From Patagioenas fasciata (lineage: Eukaryota > Chordata > Aves > Columbiformes > Columbidae), in NCBI RefSeq assembly GCF_037038585.1, contig NC_092520.1, forward strand, positions 55,952,501 through 56,016,500: DNA of 64,000 nucleotides. The letters run 5' to 3'. The notes beneath the pieces are model-generated. The model was not told where the DNA came from. It made no database searches and worked only from the letters and a program-made list of their open reading frames with translations. The translations under genes and the position numbers were made by a program. This document shows positions 32,999-46,445 of this stretch, one piece after another; positions within the stretch are counted from its first letter, which is position 1; each line of letters opens with the position of its first letter.

Positions 32999-35865
32999 AA
33001 CTGGCAGGAGTTGCTGAATGCTCTGAAGGAGAAAGAAGATACCCATGCTGTCCAAACTGGGAGCTTGGTGGGACAAGCTACCCCTCCTGCAGGGAAGGAC
33101 CTGAGTCTGAGATGAGCTGGGATTGCACCACCAGGAAACAAGCAGGGTCTTGTGACTGGCAGAGATATCAAAGGCCATGTGCTTGTGAAGGTAACCTGGC
33201 TGCAGGAGGGTTTTGCTGGAGAAAGGGATTGCATGACTGTCAGACAACTATCCTGACCATATTACATGTGTAAGAAGCTTTTCTGCTAGCATGACTTGTC
33301 CAGAGGTCAGAGAAATAAAGAAGCCTAGAAAGGAAGTCAAACTATGTACTCTCTCTGCACACGGTTTGAAAAAATACCCAGCTTGCTGTGTGATCTGGAG
33401 TGTTTTACAGTCCTCAAATATCCAGGCAATAAAGCAGAATAAAGATTAGCACTTCCTTGAATGTGTTGGACAACCCTCAAGAGGGGGCTAGCAGAAATCT
33501 CTTCTCCCTTTGAAGAGGGAAGAAGGGCACAGGCACCTTCTGGAATGCCCTACAGCAGAGCTTTTACTTCCTTTGCATGTGAACTGCAAGGAGCACAGGC
33601 CTTAATTACCAGGGTAATTAAGGTGTGGATGTTAAAGATTTTTTGGGTGACTTAGCTTTCCGGGGTGTGGTACCAGCTGAGACTACAACATTGTGGAGAT
33701 TTCCTATAGAACCAATATTTGCATATTTTGCTTGATCTCCACCTTCCTTTTCAACAGGTTTTGATTCTTGGGATAACTGTGCTCCATTGACTGTCATCTT
33801 GTTTCAAAGCAGTGATCCTTACACCAGTTTCAGGCTTTTTTTTTTTCCCTCACAAAGAAGAAAATACTTTCAGATGCATAAGCATTCCAGATTTGATTTT
33901 GAATTAAATATTTGCAAACTTCTGTGAACAGGTAGGAAAGTTATCATCTTGAGAGGGAAATGTTTAGATGAGGCTGAAAAGAACTTGAATGTTTTCCAAC
34001 ACTGAACATAATTTCATATCTTGTTTGAAGCTCTTATTTACTTTCTTATGATGATAAGAGGTGTGAACCTGGAAACATGAGCAATTATGTACTGCATAAT
34101 GTAATGGTGAATCAGGCTTGAATTATTTAGTAAATATAACTTTTAAAATGATTGCGCAACTGTCGTGTTTCTTTACCTGATGCTTTCAGTATTTGTCATC
34201 TTCATATGAATGACTTTCAGTTTATTGGTCGTATGTAATCTGTTCTCCCTAACTCTTCCTGGTGTAACTTTGGGTACATCAACCTTAAATGTGAACATTA
34301 ATTTTGGACTCCTAAATACAAATATTCAGAAATAGACTGGCAGTTGTCAACATATCCCTGAGCAACCACTAATATGAGCCACCTTTGTTTATAGGAAGAG
34401 TTGAAACTACTTTTGACCGTGTGACTAGCTACCAGTTAATAGTAATTTCAGTACTCTACATCATGGAAAGTGTGCATTCTGCAAAATGCAAAAGACCCTT
34501 TGCAAAGGGCATATGGGGAGCCATGGAGAGACCAGGTACATGATGCTGTGTCTTCTCAGTAGTCCCAGTTTATCTCTACACACATAGATTAGGAAGTTTC
34601 TGCATTTTATTTATAAGTTCCTGTATACAGGATATCAAGTTCATTGCTCGTTTTTTTTTGTGTGTGTTTTTTGTTGTTCTTGTTTTGTGTTGTTGTTTTG
34701 TTGTTGTTTGTTTGGGTTTTTAAAAATTAATTGTTTTATATTTGTCTGCTCTGGTATGATAATTTTGAGTAAGAATGGATATTGTTCTGGTATTATGATT
34801 CAAATTATATTATTTATACATAAATACGGGATCATTACTTGAATATTTCATCTCAGACTTAGTGTTTGTAGTTCAGGAAAAGAGTTTGAAAAATTGTGAG
34901 GAGCTGGAAAAGAGCTTTGGGAGTGAGTGGAGTACTGGGAGATATTGTGTCCTGTCTTGAGAGACTTTCGAGGCTCTAGGAATTCTCTCTGGCTAGTTTA
35001 TTCAAGAACAGATTTAAACGGGAAGGAGTGATAGCCATGGTCATATCCATGGGAAGAGACTCCTGGCATCAGCATAGCTGGAGCTATGCCAATCCAGGCT
35101 GCCAGTGAAGCATAAATATTTCTTGGTGATGCTGGATAGCTACTAAAACTAATCACCTTAGTAATATGGTAGATTCTTAGACTCTGGAATTTTTAAACCT
35201 ACATTGAGTATTTTTTGCATAAAAGTTGGTACAGGTGTAGAGCACCATGAGACGATACTGTCATGCAGCTTCACGGGAGAGATATAGGTTTTAAAGACTA
35301 GAAGTACCTCTAGAAAACCCAGTCTAAAGTATTGTGTGCCCAAGGCCATATGTACCCAAGGCCATAGGATTTATCTCAGAATTTACAATAACTTGTATTT
35401 AGTGCCTTTTTTCTTTTTTTTTTTCTTAATAGGAGGACAATCTTGATTTGAAGAGAGAGGAAGAATCCTCTTATTCCTTTGACAACTTGTTCTAAAGGTG
35501 GATCATGCCCACAGTTGAAATCATGTCCTTAACTTTAATACAATTCTCTAATTTGCGCTTCCAGCCTTTCAACTTCTTCATACGAGTCTCTGCTGTAAGG
35601 AGAGAGAAACACATTTAAGCAACGGCTTTTCTGGTTTTGTGGAAGTATTTAAACATTATAATCAAATCACCTTTCATACTTCTTCCTGATTAGTTTGGTA
35701 GCATAGGGCATCCTACAATAGTATCTGGGCTTCTCCAGCCTATCCTTTTTCCTCCCGTTGGCTTTTTTAGGTAGAAAACAAGGTCCTTCAGCCTCCATCC
35801 TGGATTTCTGCATGTTGGGCAACATGGCTGGAGCCACATCTCCGCCTGTGCTACCAGGCTTGCAG
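32999..35865. other. Intergenic, nothing recognised
   Basis: Unique AT-rich sequence with the T/G-rich tract at 34650-34735; no gene or mobile element recognised. Confidence 0.65.
34650..34735. repeat. (TTTTG/TTG)-rich low-complexity tract
   Basis: T/G-rich stretch with repeated TTGTT and TTTTTTG units and a short TG run. Confidence 0.85.
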
Positions 35866-36134
35866 ATCATAGAACAGCTGGGGTTGGAAGGGATCTCTGG
35901 AGATGATCTAGTCCAACTCACCTGCTAAAGCAGGTTCACCCAGAGCAGATCTCACAGGAATGTGTCCAGATGGGTTTTGAATGTCTCCAGAGAAGGAGAC
36001 TCCACAACCTCTCTGGGCAGCCTGTTCCAGTGCTCTGGCACCCTCACAGTAAAGAAGTTTCTCCTCATATTCAGATGGAACCTTCTGTGTTTCAGTCTGT
36101 GCCAGTTGCCCCTTATCCTGTCATTGGGCACCAC
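35866..36134 (-). mobile_element. CR1 LINE 3' fragment
   Basis: Plus strand begins with the reversed tail atcatagaacagctggggtt and ends near ctgtcattgggcaccac. The minus strand still encodes [20 protein letters not shown] and [18 protein letters not shown] over 60 codons. Closely similar to the plus-strand copy at 21973-22334. Confidence 0.93.
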
Positions 36135-39074
36135 TGATTACAGTGAACTGAGAACAGTGAATAGAGATAAAAGGTTTGTGCCTACAGAAAATGAAAGTCT
36201 TATACAACATGCAAAAAAGAAGATACTTTAACGATGATGTCAACTAGTCTTTCAAGAAAATACACTCTTCCTCCTCAACACCTGCATCAGAATATTATCC
36301 CAGGCATCCACATTGTGCATGCACCAGTCAGCTTTGCCTAAGCTCCCCTGTAGGATACTGCTGAGGGGTGTCAAAGGTGGCCTGTTGTGCATGCTCGACC
36401 CTCCTGAGGTCTTATATTCTCTTGAAACAGCTGGGGATTCTTTCCTGCTCTGGGGCTCTCTGTCCCTCCATCCACTGGTAGCATAGGTATTCCCTCTCAC
36501 CCTGGCTGGAGTACCACGTGATGATTGTGGATACTCTCTCCTGGCAGGGGAGGAGGAAAGCAGGGAAGATCATTATATCCTTGCCCTCTTGAAAAATCTA
36601 GAAATAGAGAAAATCTTCTCCACCACCATGGTGGAAAGACAGGAATATAAAGAGATATCCTGTGCTAGAAAACTATCACCCAGGGTGAGAAAGGCAGAGT
36701 CAAAGGATCACAAAAAATCATTCTGCTGCTGCGCCAGCAACAGCAAGGAATGAATTGTTCTGCCCAGTTCTATCAATGAAAACTCTGTCATGCAACATCA
36801 GCAACACATTGGTTTTGTCAGAGTGTCTCTCTCTTACTTTTCAGGCCTGGCTATGCTGTGCTATATTGTCTTCAGCATGCTTCCAAAATATGCATCCTGG
36901 TGTAATACCTTGAGGTGATCCAATTGCCCGAGAGTGCGTCCTTCTGACAGAAAATAAATGTGCTTTCACTGCTGTCTCTCCAGCAAAACCTAATAGTTTT
37001 GTTTATTTTCTCCTTGGAAATAGTTTTTCTTAAATAATTTAGTTATCTTGGATTCTTTACTAAAATTAAGATGTTCTTTAGTGTGTGTTCTTAGACAAAT
37101 TCCATATGATCCATTGTGTAATCTCCCTATATACAGTTTTGAACCATTTTCATCTTGTGTAAAGAATATTTGTCTTTGAAATTGCTCCGGATTTGCCATG
37201 ATTTTTTCAGGTCCTTTGTAACGGAAGACTTCAAAGATGTTATCTTTACCAGATTTCATGCTGACTGGCAGTAGATTTTCAAAGGCATTATGGGCATCAA
37301 TAGGGGTTGGATACTAATTGCCCTTATTCCTCTAATAAATACCTTCCTCTGACTTCATTGGCCACTTGCTTCCCTCCTCCCATGTTTCCCAACAGAGAGT
37401 TTTTATACTTGCAATTAAGACTTTTTAAGGGCCTGCCATTGAAATGTGTTCACTGATTGTAATCAAGGTGATTTAAAACCTGCACAACACGTGCATATAT
37501 TTTCATTTACACCCACGATTTTTTGTTTGGGAAAAATTTTCTTTTTCCTTTGATTCGCCATAAGATTCCTAGGGTGCAGCTGTCCCATGAGAGCTGGCTG
37601 CTTGGCGATTTTTGCCACTGAAATGCCTACAGCACAGGTTCTTCTGGCCATTCTTTGCCCCTTCCTGCACTTGGTGCTTCCTTCCTGCATTCAGTGGGAA
37701 ACTCAGACTGCTAAAACATGATGCTGATACCTGTGGTTTTGCTCTTGGTACAACATCTTTGCCCCCAGGGGCGTATTGTTGTGCCTGCAGGACCTAGCAG
37801 GGTAGATGGATGCATGCCAGGTGGATGCACACCCTTCCTGTGCATGGCACCTCTTCAAGTCAGAAGTATATATCCCAAGTATATATATTTGTTCCAAATT
37901 TATTTTTCCACACGTTTTGTAGTTGTTTGTTGTAGTGAAAACCAAAACCAGGCCAACCAACAAACAAAACCAAACGAACAATCAAACAAACAAAACCACC
38001 AAAACTCAAAACAAAAACAAATCAAAAACCTGAAAATACCCATGGGCCCTTGTACAACATATGTAACTGCTACATTAGTCTTTGGTATGTTTTATTTGTG
38101 GCACTTTTTCTTTAAATTCAGTGGGATTGTGGTGCTATGGCAAATTAGGTAACTACTACAGAGCACGTATTTCAGGGATGGGTTATCATATATCACACTT
38201 GCGGGCTCACTCTCTGTGTCTTATCTAGAAGTTCATGCTTCTTAATTTGATTTTCTGCTTTCACTTCAGCTTTCAAGGGTTTGACATTTTTTTCTAGCTA
38301 TATGGCATTGAGAAACTCCTTCTCCTTCCTTGTTTGTGCTACACCCTGCTGAGGATTTCTCTTATCTTTCAGGGTGCATGTTCTGCCAAGGGTGGGTGTA
38401 GCTGATGGATCTTTTTGCAGCTCAGCTAAGTTCTCCAAAGTCATTTCCTCATTCTCTTTCCCTTTACTAGGTTTGCAGCATGAGTTACATGACCAGTTCT
38501 TAGTAGTTAAGGACAAACCCTGCTGCTTTTCTTTACCTGCAGAAGTCTTGTTTAGACCAAACAAGCACAGCATGAATGCAGAAAGGCAAGAAGGAGAGAG
38601 TGGTCCCCAACAGGGAGGCGGGGAAGTGAAGCACGGAGCCAGCTGGGAAAGGAGGAAGATGAAGCTCAGGAAGCCCCTGAAAACTAGCTCAGGCAAAAGG
38701 CAAGCATTGCCATGGATCACCTTTGTTCTTACCTCCTTTCAGTGGAAGGCAAGAATAAAACATCCGCATATGACATCCTTGTCCTGCACAGGCACCAGTT
38801 ATGAAACCCTGAGCATGTGCTGTGGAAGAGCAGACAACAGTTGAGATCTAGGTGTCACAGTCACCTCTTGTCAAACATTTCTTTGTCATAAGCAGTGCCT
38901 GAGCCAGTCTGCTGATATTTGTATATTCTTCTCCTTGCATGGGCCAGCTGGTGTTCATAAAAGACTGTGTTTTCCCTTATTTCCCTCTGTTGCTGCTCTT
39001 CTGTGGTTAAAAACTGAAAATGCCATCCAGACAGATTTTGTGGGAAGAAGAATTTGGAGAGCATGGTAAGAGAA
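36135..39074. other. Intergenic, nothing recognised
   Basis: Unique sequence with the CAAA-rich tract at 37955. Overlapping frames of 140-156 codons near 37718-38152 and 38298-38844 show no domain and overlap on opposite strands. Confidence 0.65.
37955..38030. repeat. (CAAA)-rich low-complexity tract
   Basis: Repeated CAAACAAA/CCAAAAC units on the plus strand without purine-free or strictly periodic structure. Confidence 0.85.
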
Positions 39075-39285
39075 ACCTTTTCTCCATCAAGACAGCTGGG
39101 CAGTAGAACAGGTCACCCAAAGAGGCTGTGCAGTTGCCATCCCTGGAGATTTTCAGGTCCAAGCTGGACACAGCTCTGAGAAACCCAGTCTGAAATTAGT
39201 GCCAGCCCTGCTCTGAGCAGGAAATTGCACTGGAGGCCTCCTGATGTCCCTTCCAACCTGTTTGATTCCAGGATCTTATGTTTCT
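39075..39285 (+). mobile_element. CR1 LINE 3' fragment (old)
   Basis: Eroded CR1 end: agaacaggtcacccaaagag, atccctggagattttcaggt, aagctggacacagctctgag, then a diverged tail near gatgtcccttccaacctg and gattccaggatcttatg. Confidence 0.8.
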
Positions 39286-39871
39286 CTGAAGTCTGCAAGC
39301 TGTAAAAGTCAAGGGTAAGATCAAAGAGTCACCATTTCAAGAGAAAGAAGTATGTAAGTATCCTACTGCTTCAGGAAAGACAAATCGTGATATAGGAAAA
39401 CTACCCTGGAGCTCATCCAATTCTTTCCACATCTAGAGAGTCGTTTTCATGAGCCTGGCTTGTCTGTCCAATCCCTGTTTCTCAGCAGTCTTGAAGGCTG
39501 CAAAACTGAAGTTGTTATCTGAAATAGCTTAATTTTCTGTGTGCATATGTCTGTGTGCTTATGTGCATGCTTGGTTACCCCCAGCATTCACATGCAGAAA
39601 GCAGCCTGGATTTAAACAGAAATTTGTATCTTGAATATAGTCATTTGACTGAAACTGTGGTCTGGAAAATATTTCTATTGTTTAAGCTAATTTCTGAAAA
39701 ACAAATTGTCAAGCTGGTTAGCAAGAATCCTTTCTTGCAGGTCTGCACTGTGGTATTTCATTGTGGAACAAGGCTAGGAGTGCACAAAAGTCCTGGCAGG
39801 GAGGCTTTGAGATATGTGTTCACAGATTAGGTTGTAAGCTGGTTTTAGTATCAAAATGCTTCAGCATTCAA

Positions 39872-40018
39872 ATCATAGAATCATAGAATGGTTTGGGTTG
39901 GAAGGGACCTTAAAGATCATTTAGTCCAACTCCCCTGTGATGGGCAGGGACACCTTCCACTAGACCAGGTTGCTCAAAGCCACATCCAGCCTGGCCTGGA
40001 ACACTCCCAGGGGTGGCG
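39872..40018 (-). mobile_element. CR1 LINE 3' fragment (short)
   Basis: Starts with the reversed tail atcatagaatcatagaatgg and gtttgggttggaagggacc, continues through actagaccaggttgctcaaa and ccagcctggcctggaacact, then stops abruptly at about 40018. Confidence 0.93.
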
Positions 40019-40531
40019 TGTTTGATTTGAGTTCAATTTCACAGCCTGGATTGTCATCCCCTGTAGACTCCTCTTCAAATTGAAAAAGGATCTGTCTCTC
40101 TGTTTATGTACCCCTAATTCTTGAGAGCTCCCACCTTCTTGATTCGCATGCTTTGGTACTCACAACTCCAAATTTCATTTCTTTTCATCAACCAGAAGTT
40201 TGGGCAATTTACTAATGTTTATTAAAATAGTGACTCTCATGAACTTTAATTGACAATGCAGACTGAAGACCTGGGGGCAGAAATGCGCAGTGTCCTTCTA
40301 ACCCGCGGAGGTTGTGGGGCTGCCAGCAAGACAGTGGTGTGACAGCTGGCTGTGACAGACAGTAGATGTCACTCTTGCCTAACGATAGAGCTTGGTTTCG
40401 TTACTGAAAGGATGGAGCCTCTATAAAAGTGTGTATGGGGGGTGGGGGAGTGACTGCTGGTCATGGTTGCTACTGAGGGAAAACTTCATTTCCAAATGAC
40501 AAGACGACTATATAGAAAACCATAGTTTTAT

Positions 40532-40866
40532 AAAATATGGAATGGTTTGGGTTGGAAGGGACCAACCTCCCTGCCACAGCAGGGACAACTTTCACTAGAC
40601 CAACTTTCTCGTAGTCTCATCCAACCTGATCCTGAACACTTCCAATGATGGGACATCCACAACTTGTCTGGGCAGCCTGTTCCGGTCCCTCACCACCCTC
40701 ATCACAAATAATTTCTTTTTTATGTCTAATCTAAATCTACCCACGTTAAAACTATCACCCCTTGTCCTACCACAATAGGCTCTGGTAAAAAGTCTCTCAT
40801 CATCTTTCTTATAAGCCCTCTTTAAGTATTGAAAGGCCACAAAAACATAACCTCAGAGCCTTGTCT
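40532..40866 (-). mobile_element. CR1 LINE 3' fragment
   Basis: Reversed CR1 end from aatggtttgggttggaaggg to cctcagagcct. The minus strand at 40595-40840 keeps an 81-codon remnant with YKKDDERLFTRAYCGRTRGD and RVVRDRNRLPRQVVDVPSLE. The stretch between the tail and the first coding remnant is shortened. Confidence 0.9.
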
Positions 40867-43083
40867 TTGCTACACAAGATGTTGTACCCACACCTGGTTC
40901 TGAATCCCTCAAGGTATATTGAATCCTTAATGAAAGGTGTATCGAATCTTTAATAAAAGGTATGTTTCCGGGCTTTTTCTTGATACAGTTTTGGGCTTTT
41001 TTTAGCTCAGTCTTTGAAATGTGTGTTGGAACCTCCTGAATTGTGCTGAAGTGCCCATCTCATTAAAAACTTGCTGTTTTGATACATAAACCAGTGGAAA
41101 CTTAACAGTAAATTTGGACACTGAGGGACTGAAGGAGAGTTCCTTGGCCAACCGTGTTATGTGTGAAGAACAAACCAAATCCACTCCAGTGTCTGTGACA
41201 GTGTCTGGCATCAAAAGATGCCGGCCTGGGCAATGCAAACACATGCTGCGTTCGTCGCTGCTCAACATCTCTCTGGCAGCTGTGCAACCACCTCCTTGCT
41301 GTTATCCCCCAAGCACTGAGGACTGCAGCTTTCAAAAGGGTGCAGAGAGATTCATACCACAATTGTGTGTGTCACTATGCCTCAGTTATTATTAATAGCT
41401 TGTTCAGTTTCTCCTTGAGTATCTTGGGAGACCACACTAGTGCCCAGGCCTGCAAAGCTGCAACCTGTATGAGCATCTGTGCCATTTGTTTGAGCCAAGC
41501 TCCCTGAACAGAAGTATTAGATACTCTCACAGGAGTGACAATTCCTGACATACATCGTGATAAACTTCATGGTTTAGAGATGCATGGAAATCACAGCAAT
41601 TTCTGATTTCTGCTGGGATTCTGAGTGCTGGTCTCCTATTAAAATCAGGTGCTCTCCCAAATAGTAATAATTTTAAAGACTTCACATACGCTAATTTTCC
41701 TTCAAGAAAATAAATCCACCGTTTCGATATATCGACTACATAAATGCTTCCAGTTATCTCTCGATCCCTAGAAGCTGGATTTTACTCTACAGGACCAGAA
41801 GGTGTTTACAAGAAGAGACACCAATTGTCTTTATTATTAATGTCTGCTGAGGATATGCGATTTCAAGAGTGAGGCAGAATGGAGGAATTACACAACTGGG
41901 ACATCACTTGCGAGAGATGCTGAAGGCGAGACATTTGAGTAATACACATCTGCCACAGACTCCTCTCCTTCTGAATTCCACCCTATACCCACCCCAACAG
42001 AGATATCAGTCAAGCATTAAATGCTTGTTTTTAGAATAATATTTGAAAAAATCTAAGATTTATAAAATTAGCAGTCTTATTAATAACTCTAGTGAAGACA
42101 GTGACAGAGATGTATGTCAGTCTGACAGTTCTTTAATTTCTCCAGAGAAGTCAATGTACATCTTCTTTCATAACAGCAAGTCACATCCACCCAGGAGATT
42201 GCACAAGAGAATGGTAGTGTGTCAGGAGAAAATAAATTGTTGGCAACTGTACCAGTCTAATTAAACTAAGTGATTTAGGTAACATCAAGGGAAACCTCAT
42301 AGATCCAGCCATATGCACGATTTGTGAATTGTATTTGGCTGAAAAGGATTATTTGGAAATAGGATGCTGTCATGGGCGAGAAACTGAACAACAGCCTGCG
42401 GTGACTCTAGATAACTGGGGTTTATTTAAGAAACAGTAACATAAGAGTTCTGCCCTATTTTTTGAGAGTAGTCCCTTGCTGTTTCCACCACCACAGTCAC
42501 AAGGTCTCACTATCCATCTCAGCAAGGATGTTGCTGCTGGCCCAAGATGGTCAAGCAGAAGGTCAGGTTGATTTATGCTTTGCCGATCTTCATTAACAGT
42601 CTCAGGCATTATAAACTATGAGCTGTCTGATCTCCTGCATCTTCCCCCACTGCTGGGTTATTTCCTCGGGCAAGATCTTTGCTTTCTTTTTTTCAGGCTC
42701 CCCATTTCTTTCTGAGTCAACCAGTTCATTTTGGGAAGCCCTCTCTTTGGCACCAGCTCTTCTTTCCAGCACCCTGAGCCTAATTTTTGCAGTCTAAAAG
42801 TCTGTGTGGAGAAGCACAACATGTGATCAGCCTCCTAACTGCAGGGTTTGTCTCATGTCTATTTATTAACTGGAAGATTTAGGATGTACAATGTTTGTTC
42901 AGTTCAGGTGGGATGAAAATTTACAACATACTGGTTGCAGCTGGAAAGCAGCAGGCTTCAGCTTGAGAATTTGGAAGTTCAGTTTCAGAAAGACACCCAC
43001 CCTGACATATACATCCAGTTTTCTACTGCTTCTTTGCATTCACAATAAATTTTTTTTTGGCTTGTTCTTGGTTGTTTGTGGAG
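40867..43083. other. Intergenic, nothing recognised
   Basis: Unique sequence between the CR1 at 40532 and the polypyrimidine satellite. No recognised gene. Confidence 0.65.
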
Positions 43084-43416
43084 TTTTTCTTTTCTTTTCT
43101 TTTCTTTTCTTTTCTTTTCTTTTCTTTTCTTTTCTTTTCTTTTCTTTTCTTTTCTTTTCTTTTCTTTTCTTTTCTTTTCTTTTCTTTTCTTTTCTTTTCT
43201 TTTCTTTTCTTTTCTTTTCTTTTCCTTTTCTTTTCTTTTTTCTTTTTTCTTTTTTTCTCTCCTCTCCTCTCCTCTCCTCTCCTCTCCTCTCCTCTCCTCT
43301 CCTCTCCTCTCCTCTCCTCTCCTCTCCTCTCCTCTCCTCTCCTCTCCTCTCCTCTCCTCTCCTCATTTTTTATTTTCCTTTTTTTTTCTTTTCTTTTTTC
43401 TTTTCTTTCCTTTTTA
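43084..43416. repeat. Polypyrimidine satellite (TTTTC)n-(CCTCT)n
   Basis: 43084-43223 is about 28 tandem TTTTC units. 43224-43257 is a transitional T/C-rich piece. About 43258-43364 is about 21 CCTCT units. From 43084 to 43364 there is not one purine on the plus strand (281 nt). T-rich sequence with a few A residues follows to 43416. The long low-complexity open frames over it (SFLFF/RGEER repeats) are artefacts. Confidence 0.98.
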
Positions 43417-44992
43417 ATTATTCCTGACATCTAAAGCACAGAAACTCAGGATACTTCATTTTCAATCCAAGATTCGACACCAGGTTTGCTATGGTCAGTC
43501 TGAAGCGTTGTCACTAGGTGGTAATGTCTTCATCCTTAAAAAACCCCAAACTCACACAACCCTCTTTTGGAGATACAGACTCAAGCATTAATTATTTCTG
43601 AAAGGTTTATGTGTTATGGAGGAATCAGAAAAAATATGGCTGCTCTGAAGTAAAGCCTTTGATTATCAGCTCACTGCACAGCCACATGCCTGTCAGGCAA
43701 ACAAAAGATGTGGGAGATTTATGCTGGCCTCACACTTTCCTTTGCTGCAAGCAGAAGTTTGGTAGGACAGGAAATTGGGCTTTTTAGACATATTTTGGAT
43801 CTAATATGTGATTATAAAACATCACGCAAAGGAATGCGGTTTTTTATGTTTCTTGAAACAGAACTATTATACCAGACCGTAATGCCTTTATAGACGCCAT
43901 ACGTTAGCTATACACACATTTACCGTGCTGAAGGGCAATAGTTTTGATTTCTGTGTACTCAATTTTAGGATATTAATACAGAGCATAAAACAGCTTCTCA
44001 GCAACCAAGCTTCTCAGCTTGGCTGTGCCATCTCCCAGTTACAATGATTTTCCACTCAACAGCAGCTCATGATGAGAGTGTCTGTCCTTACCTTCATGAT
44101 GCTTCAGTGAAGCTCATCATCAGGTGCTGGGCAGCTGAAGCGCTAAGGTAAGGATCATGACCTGTCCTGATTGGAGATGGGACACTGAGAGCCCTCCATG
44201 GTGAAGGTAAACCTCACCCCTGGAGGAGGGTTCCTGCAGGCTCCAAAAAGGCCCTAGGACTGACTTACTGAAGACCCTCGTTGCCCTGGATATCATCAGT
44301 GCCAGTGTCACCAGCTCGATCCCAGTACACGTACTTGGCTCTTCACTTTGACTTCAGATGTGAGTGCATAAAACTGATTAAACATCACACACACACAAAA
44401 CCAAAAAACAACAACGACAACAAAACACTAACAAAATTCATTTTAGAAACTTCATAGTAAGATAATTACCTTGGACAGAAAAATTAAACAAATCGGTATG
44501 TAGCAAATGGTGTCCAGGCCTTTTGGGCAGTGTTCAGGCAGCACAGTGGTGCCTATGGTGCTATATGAATACTTAACAGATTATACTTCTGGCAATAATT
44601 GTGAGGGCTTTCCTTCCAATGTCAAACCGTGTTTTTGTTTCAAAATAAAGAAAAAAAAAAGATCCTAAAACATATCTTAATCCTATTTCCCTTTTCACGG
44701 TGTACACTCAACAAGTAAACGAAAAGAAAGTGAAATAAGGTGTAATATAAAACATTAAACTATTTTTTTTTATCATCAGCACAAGCAAAAGAAATAAAAT
44801 GCTCTACTATATTACCAAAAGCCTCCCAAAAGCTGACCTGCCTCTGCTAGCTTTTACCCAACAGCTCAAGGAGAGCACAAGCGCCTGTCCTAAGGAAGAG
44901 TTATTTTCACCTGACCCAGCTACTTGAACCATATTTCTAAGGCTGACTGATTGCCAGTCTCTCCTGCAGTACAGCTGCATGTTGTTAAAAAG
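43417..44992. other. Intergenic, with an unexplained segment
   Basis: Mostly unique. 44040-44340 is GC-richer than its surroundings and could be a decayed exon, retrocopy or repeat, but I cannot identify it. A short CA/CAA tract lies near 44387-44430. Confidence 0.55.
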
Positions 44993-45282
44993 TCATAGAA
45001 TCATTTAGGTTGGAAAAAACCTTCAAGATCATCAAGACCAACCATTAACTTAACACTGCCAAGTCCATCATTACACCGTGTCCCTAAGTGCCACATCTAC
45101 ACATATTTTAAACACCTCCAGGGATGGTGACTCAACCAGTTCCCTGGGCAGCCTGTTCCAATGCCTGACAACCCTTTCTGTGAAAAAACGTTTCCTAATA
45201 TCCAATCTGAACCTCCCCTGGCCATTTCCTCTTGTCCTGTCACTTGTTACATGGGAGAAGAGACCAACACCGTCCAGTATTC
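44993..45282 (-). mobile_element. CR1 LINE 3' fragment (different subfamily)
   Basis: Reversed CR1 beginning tcatagaatcatttaggttg, with the tail variant caagatcatcaagaccaacc and accattaacttaacactgcc, which is unlike the other copies here, then cacctccagggatggtgact and cctgggcagcctgttccaat. Ends near 45282. Confidence 0.9.
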
Positions 45283-46445
45283 TCCCTGCTCAAAGCTCAT
45301 CTAACATTTCTGTTTCCACTTCAGAAACAACTTGCCTTTCAGCACGGATCAAGACTGGAATTTTCAATGAAAGTCAAGAAAATGTTACGGAAGTCAATAA
45401 AACGTTACACACATGCAGCTAGAATGTAATTAACTATAGCTGGAATACTCTTTGGTCATTTGCTGTCTTTTAAGAAGTATATGATCTTTTAATGCTGAAA
45501 ATAGGATATTTTAAATCAGCACTTTCACATCACAGATTGAATTTTTGACCAGCTCCATATCCTTCAATGGTAACTGACATTCTCAATATTATAGTTTAAT
45601 ACCTTTCTTACACTATGTGAACTTTATGTATCATGGTTTAAAATACTTCTCAGTGGGCTATTTATACTGCAATATTTTCAAGGTAGAGTGTTTTCCAGAA
45701 AGGTATTCTCAGCTGGTTTTAGTCACTAATCTTGTCCACCAAACTCTAGCCTACACAGAAAGCACTGAAAGATTTTCACCAGGGGCTTATGCTAGAAAAC
45801 TGTCCTGGTGCAGCCTAGATATTTTTCTTCTGCTAATAATGAAGTACTAAAAAAGTAATTCGGAGCTGCTATTATTACACCAATAATTTATCTATTGAGT
45901 CTGAAGTTTCACAGAGGAAAATGAAAAGGTAGAGTTAGTGGTACACTAAAGATTTCCTGAACTGAGATAAGCACTGAAATGAGTGTTAAGGCTGGGAAGA
46001 GAACTGCAAAAGAGCTACTAAGAAAACAGAGTGGGGCAAGAAAAGCTTGCTGTATCTGATGCTATGCCTAGCATGTGATTAAATACTGTAGCATAGCAAA
46101 AGGTGCTCAGCTGCCAAGGGCACGCATTTGTTTCCCCCTGCAGTCACGAGCAAGCAACTTGGCAGGAGCTAAAAGGCATCACAGATCCTATGCAGTTTAT
46201 AGGATATTCTGACCTTCATACCTTGACTCGTCCGTAGGCACTGCAGAGGCACGCGTGGCTAAGGCCAGCTCGACCCCAGAAATATTTGCCAGTGTCATGC
46301 TGCTGCAGGGCACAGTATTTTTAAACAACATCTCTATAATAATGCGGTTAAATGCAAGTGCAGAGCAAAAGACTGCAGTGCTGCCGCTGTCCCTCGTTTT
46401 GTACAGAAAACTCGAATAATGAACGCCGGTCTAATTTTGGGCTTC
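45283..46445. other. Intergenic, nothing recognised
   Basis: Unique AT-rich sequence between two CR1 fragments. Confidence 0.65.

Noticed and set aside
38298-38844. Overlapping 140- and 156-codon frames on opposite strands
   Set aside because: No domain in either; mutual overlap and lack of context suggest chance open frames.
43023-43434. Several 108-178-codon frames of SFLFF or RGEER repeats
   Set aside because: They are translations of the pentanucleotide polypyrimidine satellite in every frame.
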